Positions 1 through 8,020 of a DNA stretch of 63,122 bases are shown here, piece after piece. Origin of the DNA: an uncultured Collinsella sp. Lineage in GTDB: Bacteria; Actinomycetota; Coriobacteriia; Coriobacteriales; Coriobacteriaceae. The notes under the pieces are model-generated. The model had not been told where the DNA came from and searched no databases. It saw nothing but the letters and a program-made list of their open reading frames with translations. Every line of letters begins with the position of its first letter. Position 1 is the stretch's first letter. The translations under genes and the position numbers were made by a program. The stretch lies in assembly GCA_900546115.1 (NCBI GenBank), contig URBQ01000010.1, forward strand, positions 1-63,122, in the 5' to 3' direction.

Positions 1-2
1 TC

Positions 3-98
3 AACTTCACGGATGATGCCAAAACGGTCACCCGTGAGGAAGTGTTGGGTTCGAGTGCTATGGACAATGCTCCAGCATGCTGGGATCGAACTCGCTAG
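3..98 (+). CDS. possible 3' end of an unidentified plus-strand gene (partial)
   Basis: An open frame enters from the left edge and ends at a TAG at 96-98. Its last 31 codons use codons typical of this genome. It would converge on, and overlap by about 40 bp, the end of the DUF523 gene on the other strand. No family can be recognised from so short a piece, and it may be chance. Confidence 0.25.
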   Translation, partial: NFTDDAKTVTREEVLGSSAMDNAPACWDRTR

Positions 99-519
99 CC
101 GGAATCACACGGTACCCGTGACGCAGCAACAGATCGACGAAAACGCCGTTGCCCGCTGTAAGGGTGCCGCTGAATGTTCCGTCGTAGATGCGGCCCGCGC
201 CGCACGAGGGACTACGGTCCTGCAAGATGCACGCAGCGATCTCGGACGGGCCGCCAAAGTGCTCGCACATATCGAGCGCGCGTTGGGCACCATGGCGAAA
301 CTCGCGATCAACCGACACGCCCTCGCGGGTGCGAACCTCACAGCCCACGATCTCGGACGGGTCGCGCGGCGTGGGCAGACCGCCAAAAACCTCGGGGCAT
401 ACGAGGAGCACCTCGGTCCCCGTACGCTCGCAAGCCTCGACCAACGCGCGGTGGTAATTGTCGAGCCCGTTATACTTGCAGCTCTCGCCCATCAAACAGG
501 CGCTTACCACGATCTTCAT
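58..519 (-). CDS. DUF523 family protein
   Basis: A 153-residue protein of the DUF523 family, whose function is unknown. The family pattern is clear: N-terminal VSACLMGESCKYNG, then LVCPEVFGGLPTPR, and CILQDRSPSCG, with conserved cysteines that could bind metal or act in redox chemistry. The frame can be opened at a TTG at 534, but GAGAGG lies 7 nt before the ATG at 519, so that start is preferred. The gene begins just past the ftsH terminator and its own 5' end overlaps the terminator's T-run, so it probably has a separate promoter or depends on read-through. Confidence 0.85.
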   Translation of the reverse strand: MKIVVSACLMGESCKYNGLDNYHRALVEACERTGTEVLLVCPEVFGGLPTPRDPSEIVGCEVRTREGVSVDREFRHGAQRALDMCEHFGGPSEIAACILQDRSPSCGAGRIYDGTFSGTLTAGNGVFVDLLLRHGYRVIPASEFDPSMLEHCP

Positions 520-540
520 TTCCATCCCTCTCAAGCAAAA

Positions 541-573
541 CGCCCCATTTGAGAAAGCTGCTCAAATGGGGCG
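541..573 (-). terminator. intrinsic terminator after ftsH
   Basis: A perfect 13-bp inverted repeat (CGCCCCATTTGAG and its complement) encloses a 7-nt loop. Read on the minus strand it is followed by TTTTGCTTG. It lies 28 nt after the ftsH stop codon and should end the ftsH transcript. Confidence 0.9.
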
Positions 574-600
574 TCGGCGTTTACTGGCTCGGCCGCGGCT

Positions 601-2493
601 TTACTGCTGCTTTGGCATCAGTGGATTCTCGCGCGTGAGGAGATTCATGAACTCCTCGCCCGTGATCGTCTCCTTCTTGTACAGATAACGAGCCAGCTCA
701 TGGAGCTTAAACTTGTTCTCCTTGAGGATCTGCAGGGCGCGGTCGTGCGCATCCTCAATCAGCTTGGCGACGATCGCGTCGACGCGCTCGGCCGTACCGG
801 GGGCACAGGTGAGCGACGTGTCCTGGTTGAGGTAGGCATTCTGAACGGTACCGAGCGCCATCATGCCAAACTCTTCCGACATACCAAAGCGCGTCACCAT
901 GTTGCGAGCGAGCTTGGTGGCCTGCTCGATATCGTTGGCAGCGCCGGTCGTCATCTCACCAAAGATGAGCTCCTCGGCAGCACGTCCGCCGCAATAGACG
1001 GCGAGCTTGTCCAAGACCTCCTGGCGCGTGGTCAGGAAGCGCTCGTCCTCCTCGACCTGCATGGTGTAGCCCAGAGCACCGCTCGTACGCGGCACGATGG
1101 TGATCTTCGTAACCGGCGCAGAACCCTTCTGGCGGGCGGCAACGATGGCATGGCCGATCTCGTGATAGGACACGACCTGTTTCTCGTGATCGGACAGCAC
1201 CGTGGACTTACGCTGCTGGCCGGCGATGACGACCTCCACCGACTCCTCAAAGTCATCCTGAGTCGCGCGCTTGCGACCCTCGCGGACGGCGCGCAGGGCG
1301 CCCTCGTTGATGATGTTGGCCAGGTCGGCACCCGAGGCGCCAGGCGTGGCGCGGGCGATCGCGGTCAGGTCGATCGGCGGCTGCGTCTTCACGCTCTTGG
1401 CGTGCAGTTCAAGGATATTCTTGCGACCGGTCAGGTCGGGCAGCTCAACGGGGATGCGGCGGTCGAAGCGGCCGGGGCGCAGTAGGGCCGGATCAAGGCT
1501 GTCGGGACGGTTGGTCGCAGCGAGGACGACGATACCCTTGTGGTTATCGAATCCATCCATCTCGGTCAGCAGCTGATTGAGCGTCTGCTCGCGCTCGTCG
1601 TTGCCACTAAAGCCGCCGCCATCGCGCTTCTTGCCGATGGTATCGATCTCGTCGATAAAAACGATGCACGGGGCCTTTTCCTTGGCCTGCTTAAACAGGT
1701 CGCGAACCTTAGCGGCGCCGCGGCCGACAAACATCTCAACAAACTCAGAACCAGAAATACTAAAGAACGGCACGCCCGCCTCGCCGGCCACAGCCTTGGC
1801 GAGCAGGGTTTTACCGGTACCCGGAGGGCCGACAAGGAGAGCGCCGCGTGGCAGTTTGGCGCCGATCTCCTCGTAGCGTTGCGGCTTCTCCAGAAAGTCG
1901 ACGACCTCCTTGAGGGACTCCTTGGCCTCTTCCTGGCCGGCGACATCCTTAAAGGTCACGCCCACGTCCTTGGAGACGATCACGCGCGCGCCGGACTTGC
2001 CCAGTCCACCGCCGCCAAAACCACCGCCGCCAAAGTTCATCGACGGACCGTCATCACCCATGGCCTTCTTCATGCGGCGGTTGAGCCACCAGCCAATCAG
2101 GAAGAAAATCACCATGGGAAGAATGAGGGTGAGCAGGTAGTAGGTCATCAGGCCCGAGTTCTTATCGGGAACGACCGACTCAAGCGAAGCACCGGACTCA
2201 AGCACGCGATCGGTAAAGCCCGCGTCATTCGGCACACCGGTCGTCTTGTAGGCGATATTCTCGTCCTCGCCCTTCTTGGTGTAATAAATCGTGTAATCGT
2301 CCGTGTTGTACTCGACCTTGTCGACGCTCTTCTTATCGAGCGCTTTGACAAACGTCGAGTAATCGGTCTTCGTAATCTGCTGCGTGTGACCGATGTTGGG
2401 GAACAGAACGGTCGAGAGCACGAGGTAGACGACGAAGGCGATGAGCACGTAGAGGATCATATTCCGTCTACGTTTGTTGTCATCCATCTCCAT
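601..2493 (-). CDS. ftsH: ATP-dependent zinc metalloprotease FtsH
   Basis: Membrane-bound AAA+ protease that unfolds and degrades damaged or regulatory proteins. Numbered from the upstream ATG at 2508, two membrane segments (about residues 18-36 and 122-142) flank the extracytoplasmic domain. A glycine-rich linker follows, then Walker A GPPGTGKT (227-234), Walker B FIDEID (284-289) and the zinc site HEIGH (449-453). The length (630-635 aa) is normal. The ATG at 2508 has no ribosome binding site, whereas the ATG at 2493 has GGAG 9 nt upstream and is preferred. It is transcribed away from the cobO-like gene and ends at a strong terminator. Confidence 0.95.
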   Translation of the reverse strand: MEMDDNKRRRNMILYVLIAFVVYLVLSTVLFPNIGHTQQITKTDYSTFVKALDKKSVDKVEYNTDDYTIYYTKKGEDENIAYKTTGVPNDAGFTDRVLESGASLESVVPDKNSGLMTYYLLTLILPMVIFFLIGWWLNRRMKKAMGDDGPSMNFGGGGFGGGGLGKSGARVIVSKDVGVTFKDVAGQEEAKESLKEVVDFLEKPQRYEEIGAKLPRGALLVGPPGTGKTLLAKAVAGEAGVPFFSISGSEFVEMFVGRGAAKVRDLFKQAKEKAPCIVFIDEIDTIGKKRDGGGFSGNDEREQTLNQLLTEMDGFDNHKGIVVLAATNRPDSLDPALLRPGRFDRRIPVELPDLTGRKNILELHAKSVKTQPPIDLTAIARATPGASGADLANIINEGALRAVREGRKRATQDDFEESVEVVIAGQQRKSTVLSDHEKQVVSYHEIGHAIVAARQKGSAPVTKITIVPRTSGALGYTMQVEEDERFLTTRQEVLDKLAVYCGGRAAEELIFGEMTTGAANDIEQATKLARNMVTRFGMSEEFGMMALGTVQNAYLNQDTSLTCAPGTAERVDAIVAKLIEDAHDRALQILKENKFKLHELARYLYKKETITGEEFMNLLTRENPLMPKQQ

Positions 2494-2585
2494 CTGCTTG
2501 AACTCCATCTACTGGGGTTGATAATGCTATCTAGAATACCCAACCCGAACGGCGATAAACCGACGCCGGGCACGAAAGGACAGAG

Positions 2586-3071
2586 ATGGCATCACTGGAA
2601 GTCGGCAAGGTTCAAATCTATACGGGCGACGGCAAGGGCAAGACGACGGCTGCGCTGGGGCTCGCGCTGCGTGCCACGGGCTATGGACTTAACGTGCTCA
2701 TGCTTCAGTTTGCCAAGAAGCTGCACTGCGCCGAACATGACGCAGCTCCTCGATTGGGGCTACGGATCGTACAAGCCGACCGCGACACGCCCGAGACTTG
2801 CGCCGCGCAGATCATGGAGCTCGCACGCGAGCAGATTAGCCAGGTCGACGTGCTGATCTTGGATGAGCTGGGAGAAGCCATGCGCCGCGGCTTTGTGACG
2901 CGCGAAGATGTCGAAGCGTTGATCGCGATGAAACCAACCACCACGGAGCTCGTGCTCACCGGCCGGGGCTTGCTGCCCCTCGCCGACCTTGCCGACCTGG
3001 TAACCGAAATGCGCCCCGTCAAACACTACTTCGACGAAGGCCTCCTAGCTCGCCAAGGCATCGAATACTAG
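2586..3071 (+). CDS. cob(I)alamin adenosyltransferase family protein (CobO/BtuR type)
   Basis: A 161-aa P-loop protein of the CobO/BtuR family, which moves the adenosyl group of ATP onto cob(I)alamin in the cytoplasm. The phosphate loop is TGDGKGKTTAALG near residue 13. The LILDELGEAM Walker B region and a C-terminal Arg-x-Gly-Ile-Glu-Tyr-like tail (RQGIEY) match the family. It is a little shorter than classical CobO (about 180-200 aa) and is orphaned from other cobalamin genes. AAAGGA precedes the ATG. Its stop codon lies inside a 30-bp palindrome shared with the converging MATE gene. Confidence 0.85.
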   Translation: MASLEVGKVQIYTGDGKGKTTAALGLALRATGYGLNVLMLQFAKKLHCAEHDAAPRLGLRIVQADRDTPETCAAQIMELAREQISQVDVLILDELGEAMRRGFVTREDVEALIAMKPTTTELVLTGRGLLPLADLADLVTEMRPVKHYFDEGLLARQGIEY

Positions 3072-3097
3072 TCATTGCGGACGTCCCCAATGACTAG
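3068..3097. repeat. 30-bp palindrome spanning two converging stop codons
   Basis: Two 15-nt arms, CTAGTCATTGCGGAC and GTCCCCAATGACTAG, are complementary except for one position. The TAG of the cobO-like gene (3069-3071) and the TAG of the MATE gene (3094-3096) both lie inside it. The core AGTCATTG-GGAC recurs at 23268-23347, so this is probably a dispersed REP-type repeat that also serves as a two-way transcription end. No T-run is present. Confidence 0.7.
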
Positions 3098-4443
3098 GCG
3101 GTGGCGCGACCGAGCCAGTTGCCGCTGTGATGGTAGACGGTGAACATCGCGGCGGTGATTACCCAGGTCATGGGGTAGACCAGCAGCAGATGCTCGAGCG
3201 AGGGGTCGAGCGGCATAATCGCGAACACCCACGCCACGCGGAGCACGACGGTGCCAAAAATCGTGAGCATCATAGGCTGGAAGCTCACGCCAGCGCCGCG
3301 GATGGAGCCGGACGCGTTTTCGATAATCGAGAAGATCGCGTAGAACGGCGCGATGAAATGAAGAATCGTCGTGGTGTAGGCCGAAATCGAAGCATCGTCG
3401 ACAAACAGACGCGACAACGGACCCGAGAACACCAGTAGCACGGCAGACAGGCCACCAATGAGCATAAACGACAGCACAAGCGACGTATGGTAGCCCTTGC
3501 GCATGCGCTCGTAGTTGCGCGCGCCAAAGTTCTGTGCCGAGAACGTGGTGATCGAAACGCCAAGCGCCTCGGTAACCATCCAGACAATGCCATCCAAACG
3601 GCCCGAAAGACCCCACGCCGTGGTGACATCGGCACCAAACGAGTTGACCGACACCTGAATCAAAACGTTGGAAATCGAATACGCAGCAGACTGAAAGCCA
3701 AGCGGCAGACCACACGAGATCATGCTCTTACAAATGCCAGGATCAATGCAGAGTTTGGACAGTGAAAGCCGCCACGCACCCGGAGCGTGCATCATACGAA
3801 TCACGATCATCGTGGCGTTGGAGCAAATGGTCAGCGCCACCGCGATGCCGCAGCCCAGAGCCTCCATATGAAGCACGGCAACGAAGATGACATCCAGCAC
3901 CGCATTAACAAGGCAGCCGGAAGCAATGATCACAGCAGGACCGCGTGTGTCGCCCACGGCGCGCAGCAGCGCCGTTCCCATATTGAGCAGCAGCGCCGCA
4001 ACCATGGCGGCAAAATAGCAACGAGCATAGGCCACGCCCTCGGCCAATAGTTCATGCGGCGTGTTCATAAGTACCAGCATGGGCTCAACGAACACTATGC
4101 CAAGAATCGAGAAAACGATACCGCCCACCAGCGCGAGCGTCATGGCCGTATGGACCGAACGACTCAATCGCTCATCATCGTGCTGACCAAAATACTGACC
4201 GGTAATGACCGCGCAGCCAGCGCCAACGCCAACGCAAAAGCCAATGCAGAGCTCGGTGAGCACCATCGTGGCTTGAATGCCACCCAGCGCGAGCTTGCCG
4301 CCAAACTGGCCGACGATATACGTACCAATAAGCGTGTAAGCCTGCTGAAAAAACGAGCTAAAGAAGATAGGGACGCACAGCGACAGCAGCTGTTGCCAAA
4401 TGACACCCTGCGTTACATCGATAGCCGTAGATTTCTTAGCCAC
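3094..4443 (-). CDS. MATE family efflux transporter
   Basis: A 449-aa polytopic membrane protein of the MATE (multidrug and toxin extrusion) family, which exports organic compounds using a Na+ or H+ gradient. About 12 hydrophobic segments are visible. The N-terminal half carries the typical PIFFSSFFQQAYTLIGTYIVG segment followed by GGIQATM. The longer frame starts at 4476, but a GGGGAGG sequence just before the GTG at 4443 and family alignment favour the GTG. The substrate cannot be told from sequence. Confidence 0.9.
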   Translation of the reverse strand: MAKKSTAIDVTQGVIWQQLLSLCVPIFFSSFFQQAYTLIGTYIVGQFGGKLALGGIQATMVLTELCIGFCVGVGAGCAVITGQYFGQHDDERLSRSVHTAMTLALVGGIVFSILGIVFVEPMLVLMNTPHELLAEGVAYARCYFAAMVAALLLNMGTALLRAVGDTRGPAVIIASGCLVNAVLDVIFVAVLHMEALGCGIAVALTICSNATMIVIRMMHAPGAWRLSLSKLCIDPGICKSMISCGLPLGFQSAAYSISNVLIQVSVNSFGADVTTAWGLSGRLDGIVWMVTEALGVSITTFSAQNFGARNYERMRKGYHTSLVLSFMLIGGLSAVLLVFSGPLSRLFVDDASISAYTTTILHFIAPFYAIFSIIENASGSIRGAGVSFQPMMLTIFGTVVLRVAWVFAIMPLDPSLEHLLLVYPMTWVITAAMFTVYHHSGNWLGRATA

Positions 4444-4508
4444 ACGCCCTCCCCACCAGCGTACGTCAAACAACAAAACGGCAATTTAAGACCAAAGCCA
4501 ATACCAGC

Positions 4509-4560
4509 TTAGCACCGACCGACGTCGGCCGAAACGCCCCGAACCAGAGCCCGGTGCTAA
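4509..4560 (-). terminator. weak hairpin after the rRNA methyltransferase gene
   Basis: A 9-bp inverted repeat (TTAGCACCG / CGGTGCTAA) has a 34-nt GC-rich spacer containing the small palindrome CCGACGTCGG. It starts 8 nt after the methyltransferase stop codon. No T-run follows, so a terminator role is tentative. Confidence 0.4.
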
Positions 4561-4568
4561 CTATCTGC

Positions 4569-5483
4569 CTAGTGATACAGCCCCGGCTGGTAGTGGTACT
4601 CGTTGCTCACATGCGGGCACAGCTGCCAAAAGGCAACAGCGCTTGCCGCGGCCACGTTGAGTGAATCGACCCCATGCGCCATCGGAATACGCACGGCGCG
4701 GTCGCAGCCTGCAATGGTCTTGGCGCCCAAGCCAGCACCCTCGGTGCCCATAAAGATTGCCAGGCGGTCAATCTCCTGGAGCGCGGGATCGTCCAGCGAC
4801 ACCGAATCATCCGTCAACGCCATAGCGGCACACGAAAAGCCGGCATCGTGTAGCACCGCCAGCCCATCATGCGGCCATACGCGCGCTTCGCTGCCAATGC
4901 GTGTCCAGGGCACCTGGAACACCGTGCCCATGCTCACGCGGGCCGAACGACGATACAGCGGATCACAACACGTAGGACTGACCAAAATGCCGTCAACGTT
5001 GAGCGCGGCCGCCGAGCGGAATATTGCGCCCACATTGGTATGGTCGACAATGCCCTCGAGCACGCACACGCGCACCGGGCGCTCCCCCGCCGCCTCGACG
5101 ACGCCGCCCAAGAACTCATCAACCGGAATCTGTCGCGGGCGACGAAATGCCGCGAGCGCACCGCGCGTCACGTTAAAACCCGTCAGACGCTCCATAAGCT
5201 CCATCGAGGCAACGAACACGGGAACCGGACCCGCGCCCTCGCGTACCGCCAGGCGCTCAAACAGCGGCATCATTTGGTCGAGCCAGCGCTCGCCCAAAAG
5301 AAAGCTCACCGGCTCGTATCCGGCGCGAACCGCACGTTCGATGACCTTGGCACTCTCGGCGATAAAAATGCCCTTCTGCGGCTCCAGCACGCAGCGCAGC
5401 TCACGCTCGGTCAGTCGCACGTAGGCATCAAGCCGCTCGTCCTCGAGCGAATCGATTCGCAGCACCTCAACGGCATCAGTCAT
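4569..5483 (-). CDS. TrmH/SpoU family RNA 2'-O-methyltransferase
   Basis: A SAM-dependent SPOUT enzyme of about 304 aa that methylates a ribose 2'-OH of rRNA or tRNA. The knotted C-terminal domain shows the family motifs: NVGAIFRSAAALNVDGIL (motif 1), IFMGTEGAGLG (motif 2) and VRIPMAHGVDSLNVAAA (motif 3). The N-terminal part resembles the RNA-binding domain of 23S rRNA methyltransferases such as RlmB/TsnR. The ATG at 5483 fits the family better than the upstream ATG at 5516, although AAAGG sits rather far from it. The exact target nucleotide cannot be inferred. Confidence 0.88.
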   Translation of the reverse strand: MTDAVEVLRIDSLEDERLDAYVRLTERELRCVLEPQKGIFIAESAKVIERAVRAGYEPVSFLLGERWLDQMMPLFERLAVREGAGPVPVFVASMELMERLTGFNVTRGALAAFRRPRQIPVDEFLGGVVEAAGERPVRVCVLEGIVDHTNVGAIFRSAAALNVDGILVSPTCCDPLYRRSARVSMGTVFQVPWTRIGSEARVWPHDGLAVLHDAGFSCAAMALTDDSVSLDDPALQEIDRLAIFMGTEGAGLGAKTIAGCDRAVRIPMAHGVDSLNVAAASAVAFWQLCPHVSNEYHYQPGLYH

Positions 5484-5592
5484 AGCAGCCAGCCCGCACC
5501 TTTCTTTACAGCGCATCTATACCAAACGAGGCGACGCTAAGCGCCGCCCCATGCATTCAAACAATCCGATGATACCGTTCACGCCGGACGAT

Positions 5593-6111
5593 TTACGCCT
5601 CAACGCGACGATACGTTACGAACTCATAATCGACACCCTCGTCGCCCTCGCCCGAGGCAATCGTGGCAACACCGCCACGCCGCGCAATCTCCCACGCGGG
5701 ATCGGCATCCAAATCGGGAAAATACGTATCCACGTCATGCACGCAATGGTTATGCGTAACCTCGGCCTCCACGCAATACGGCAAAAACTGTCGATATACC
5801 TCGCCGCCGCCAATCACCCACGCAACGGTCTCATCGGCAACCGCGGCGAGCGCCTCGCCGATACTATGCACCACGTCGACACCTTCGGGCGAAAAATCCT
5901 CGTCGCGCGTGAGCACGATATTGCGACGATTCTTGAGCGGCCGTGCGCCGGGAAAACTCAGCAGGGTCTTGCGCCCCATAATAACCGGGCAACCTTTGGT
6001 GCACGCCACAAAATGACGCATGTCGGCACGGTTGGACACCACCATGTCGCCCTCGCACCCAATACCCCAGTCATCGCACACGGCGACAATGGCAGAAAGC
6101 TTACACGTCAT
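5593..6111 (-). CDS. folA: dihydrofolate reductase
   Basis: NADPH-dependent enzyme (172 aa) that reduces dihydrofolate to tetrahydrofolate, regenerating the cofactor that ThyA oxidises. Recognisable elements are the N-terminal LSAIVAVCDDWGIG, the VIMGRKTLLSFPGARPL cofactor site and AWVIGGGEVYRQFLP. It follows thyA directly, so the two are co-transcribed. The ATG at 6111 is chosen because AGGTG lies 6 nt upstream, inside the end of thyA. A GTG at 6120 is the alternative. Confidence 0.93.
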   Translation of the reverse strand: MTCKLSAIVAVCDDWGIGCEGDMVVSNRADMRHFVACTKGCPVIMGRKTLLSFPGARPLKNRRNIVLTRDEDFSPEGVDVVHSIGEALAAVADETVAWVIGGGEVYRQFLPYCVEAEVTHNHCVHDVDTYFPDLDADPAWEIARRGGVATIASGEGDEGVDYEFVTYRRVEA

Positions 6112-6120
6112 GCACGTCAC

Positions 6121-6969
6121 CTACACCGCAATGGGGATGTTCTTGACCTGCGGGCCGTGCTCATAGCCCTCGACAATCAGGTCGTCGGTCGTAAACGCAT
6201 AGAAGTCATGCACATCGGGGTTAAGCGTTACCTTAGGCGCGGCAAACTGCGGACGCTCGATAAGCTCGCGGACGATATCGACATGACGGTCGTAAATGTG
6301 GGCATCGGCAATCACATGCAGCAACTCTCCGGGAATCATATCGACCGACTGCGCGACCATCATCAGCAAAATGGCGTACTGGCACACATTCCAGTTGTTC
6401 GCAGCCAAAATGTCCTGGCTGCGCTGGTTGAGAATCATGTTGAGCGTCGGTTTATCATCCTGCGGGCGTTGCGTCACGTTATACGTCACGCTGTAGGCGC
6501 ACGGATACAGGTGCATCTCGGACAGGTCGCTAAACACGTAGGTATTCGTCATAATGCGGCGGCTGTACGGCGTGTTCTTAAGGTCGTACAGCACGCGATC
6601 CATCTGATCAAAGTCACCCTCGGCATAATGGCTCTTCTGCCCAATCTGATACCCGTAGGCCTTGCCGATGGAGCCAGTCTCGTCGGCCCACTCATCCCAA
6701 ATATGGCTGTTGAGGTCATGCACGTTATTGGACTTCTTTTGATAGATCCACAGGATCTCATCCATGGCAGATTTGAGGGCCGTACGACGCAGGGTAAGCG
6801 CCGGAAACTCCTCACGCAGGTCGTAGCGTGCCGTGACACCAAAGTTTTTAATGGTATAGGCAGGGGTGCCGTCCTCCCACACCGGGCGGACCTTTTGGCC
6901 CTCGGTGGTGGTGCCATGGTCCAGAATATCGCGGCACATGGCTACAAACTGTTGATCAGCCTTGCTCAT
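6121..6969 (-). CDS. thyA: thymidylate synthase ThyA
   Basis: Converts dUMP and methylene-tetrahydrofolate to dTMP and dihydrofolate (282 aa). The catalytic cysteine is in LYPCAYS, followed by QRSQDILAANNWNVCQYA (nucleotide site) and HIYDRHVD. The tail GPQVKNIPIAV is intact. The residue after the catalytic Cys is Ala rather than the His of Escherichia coli ThyA. The ATG at 6969 has a full AGGAGG 4 nt upstream and is clearly the start, 12 codons inside the longest frame. It forms an operon with folA. Confidence 0.95.
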   Translation of the reverse strand: MSKADQQFVAMCRDILDHGTTTEGQKVRPVWEDGTPAYTIKNFGVTARYDLREEFPALTLRRTALKSAMDEILWIYQKKSNNVHDLNSHIWDEWADETGSIGKAYGYQIGQKSHYAEGDFDQMDRVLYDLKNTPYSRRIMTNTYVFSDLSEMHLYPCAYSVTYNVTQRPQDDKPTLNMILNQRSQDILAANNWNVCQYAILLMMVAQSVDMIPGELLHVIADAHIYDRHVDIVRELIERPQFAAPKVTLNPDVHDFYAFTTDDLIVEGYEHGPQVKNIPIAV

Positions 6970-7056
6970 TGACCCTCCTGTCAGTCGCCTATAAGCGAGA
7001 TTCATTGTAGCCCAGGCGCAAGCGGCCCCACAGCCCTAACATAAGCCCTCATTTTC

Positions 7057-7070
7057 TGACATATGCCAGA
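7057..7070. promoter_or_regulatory. operator-like repeat, upstream copy
   Basis: The sequence TGACATATGCCAGA is repeated identically at 7110-7123, 53 bp away. Its core TGRCATATGYCA is nearly palindromic. This copy lies just upstream of the -35 box of the DUF134 gene. The inferred binder is the DUF134 HTH protein itself. Confidence 0.55.
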
Positions 7071-7076
7071 AATTCC

Positions 7077-7104
7077 TTGCGTAAATCCGCACGGTCGTTA
7101 TTCT
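7077..7104 (+). promoter_or_regulatory. sigma-70 type promoter for the DUF134 gene
   Basis: TTGCGT (-35, 7077-7082), a 16-bp spacer and TATTCT (-10, 7099-7104) lie 32 bp before the start codon. The predicted transcription start falls in the second operator-like repeat. Confidence 0.5.
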
Positions 7105-7109
7105 ATTGT

Positions 7110-7123
7110 TGACATATGCCAGA
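7110..7123. promoter_or_regulatory. operator-like repeat, downstream copy
   Basis: Second exact copy of TGACATATGCCAGA, covering the predicted transcription start and ending 12 bp before the ATG. A bound protein here would block initiation. The two copies are about five helical turns apart, so the same protein face could contact both. Confidence 0.55.
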
Positions 7124-7135
7124 TATGGAGAGTGT

Positions 7136-7900
7136 ATGGCAGGAAGACGTGAAAAATTGCGCCGCGTCGGGATCATCCCCGAATATCGCGGTTTTACCCC
7201 CGATGGCCTTGCCAGCGGAGAGGCCATCGACATGACGGTCGACGAACTCGAGGTCCTGCGGCTATGCGACCTGGAAGGCCTCAATCAGGAGGCCGTCGCA
7301 AAGCACATGGGCATCGCGCGCGCCACGGTGGCGGCAATTTGCAGCCGAGCGCATCGCAAGGTGGCAAATGCGCTGGTCAATGGTCGGGCGCTCATCATCG
7401 AGGGCGGCAATATCGCGTACTCCCCCATCACCACAACGACGGCCGTATGGCCAGCAAAGGAGATCGGCACCATGAGAGTGGCAACCACGTATGACAACGG
7501 CAACATCTTTATTCACTTTGGCCGCAGCGAGCAGTTCAAGATCTACGACATTCAGGACGGCAAGGTGCTCAGCGAGCAGGTCGTGGGCACCGGCGGCACC
7601 GGCCACGGTGCCCTTGCGGGCCTGCTCGCCAACGGCGGCGTGGACACGCTCATCTGCGGCGGCATCGGCGGTGGCGCTATCAACGCGCTTGCCCAAGCCG
7701 GCATCACGGTATACGCGGGTGCCCAAGGCAGCTGCGACGCTTGCGTCGAGGCCCTTATCGCCGGCACGCTCGCACAGAACGGCGAGGCCACGTGCGGCTG
7801 CCACGGCCACGACCACGAGCACACTCACGAGCATGGCGATTCCTGCGGCTGCCACGGCCATCACGAGCACGAGGGCCACGAGGGCTGCGGCTGCCACTAA
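7136..7900 (+). CDS. DUF134 HTH regulator fused to a NifX/NifB-like domain with a His/Cys-rich tail
   Basis: A 254-aa fusion. Residues 1-90 are a DUF134 DNA-binding domain (GFTPDGLASGEAIDMTVDEL, then an HTH in LNQEAVAKHMGIARATVAAI). Residues about 110-215 are a dinitrogenase iron-molybdenum cofactor domain (MRVATTYDNGNIFIHFGRSE, DTLICGGIGGGAINAL), a fold that carries metal clusters in NifX/NafY. The last 35 residues are a run of Cys-Gly-Cys-His, His-Glu and His-His units likely to bind metal. GGAG lies 5 nt before the ATG at 7136; an earlier in-frame ATG has no such site. Probably an autoregulated metal- or redox-sensing repressor. Confidence 0.88.
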   Translation: MAGRREKLRRVGIIPEYRGFTPDGLASGEAIDMTVDELEVLRLCDLEGLNQEAVAKHMGIARATVAAICSRAHRKVANALVNGRALIIEGGNIAYSPITTTTAVWPAKEIGTMRVATTYDNGNIFIHFGRSEQFKIYDIQDGKVLSEQVVGTGGTGHGALAGLLANGGVDTLICGGIGGGAINALAQAGITVYAGAQGSCDACVEALIAGTLAQNGEATCGCHGHDHEHTHEHGDSCGCHGHHEHEGHEGCGCH

Positions 7901-7961
7901 CGGCACGGCACCGCGAGCTCGGGGCGCGACGCCAAACGCAACCCAACAAACAAAGCCAACA

Positions 7962-7997
7962 GCAAAGGCCACCCGGTAGCTTCCGAGCGGCCTTTGC
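7962..7997. terminator. bidirectional hairpin between the DUF134 gene and ffh
   Basis: GCAAAGGCC and GGCCTTTGC form a 9-bp stem between two converging genes. T-runs are weak, so termination in either direction is inferred from position. Confidence 0.55.
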
Positions 7998-8020
7998 CAT
8001 ATCAAGCTGGAATTACAGCT

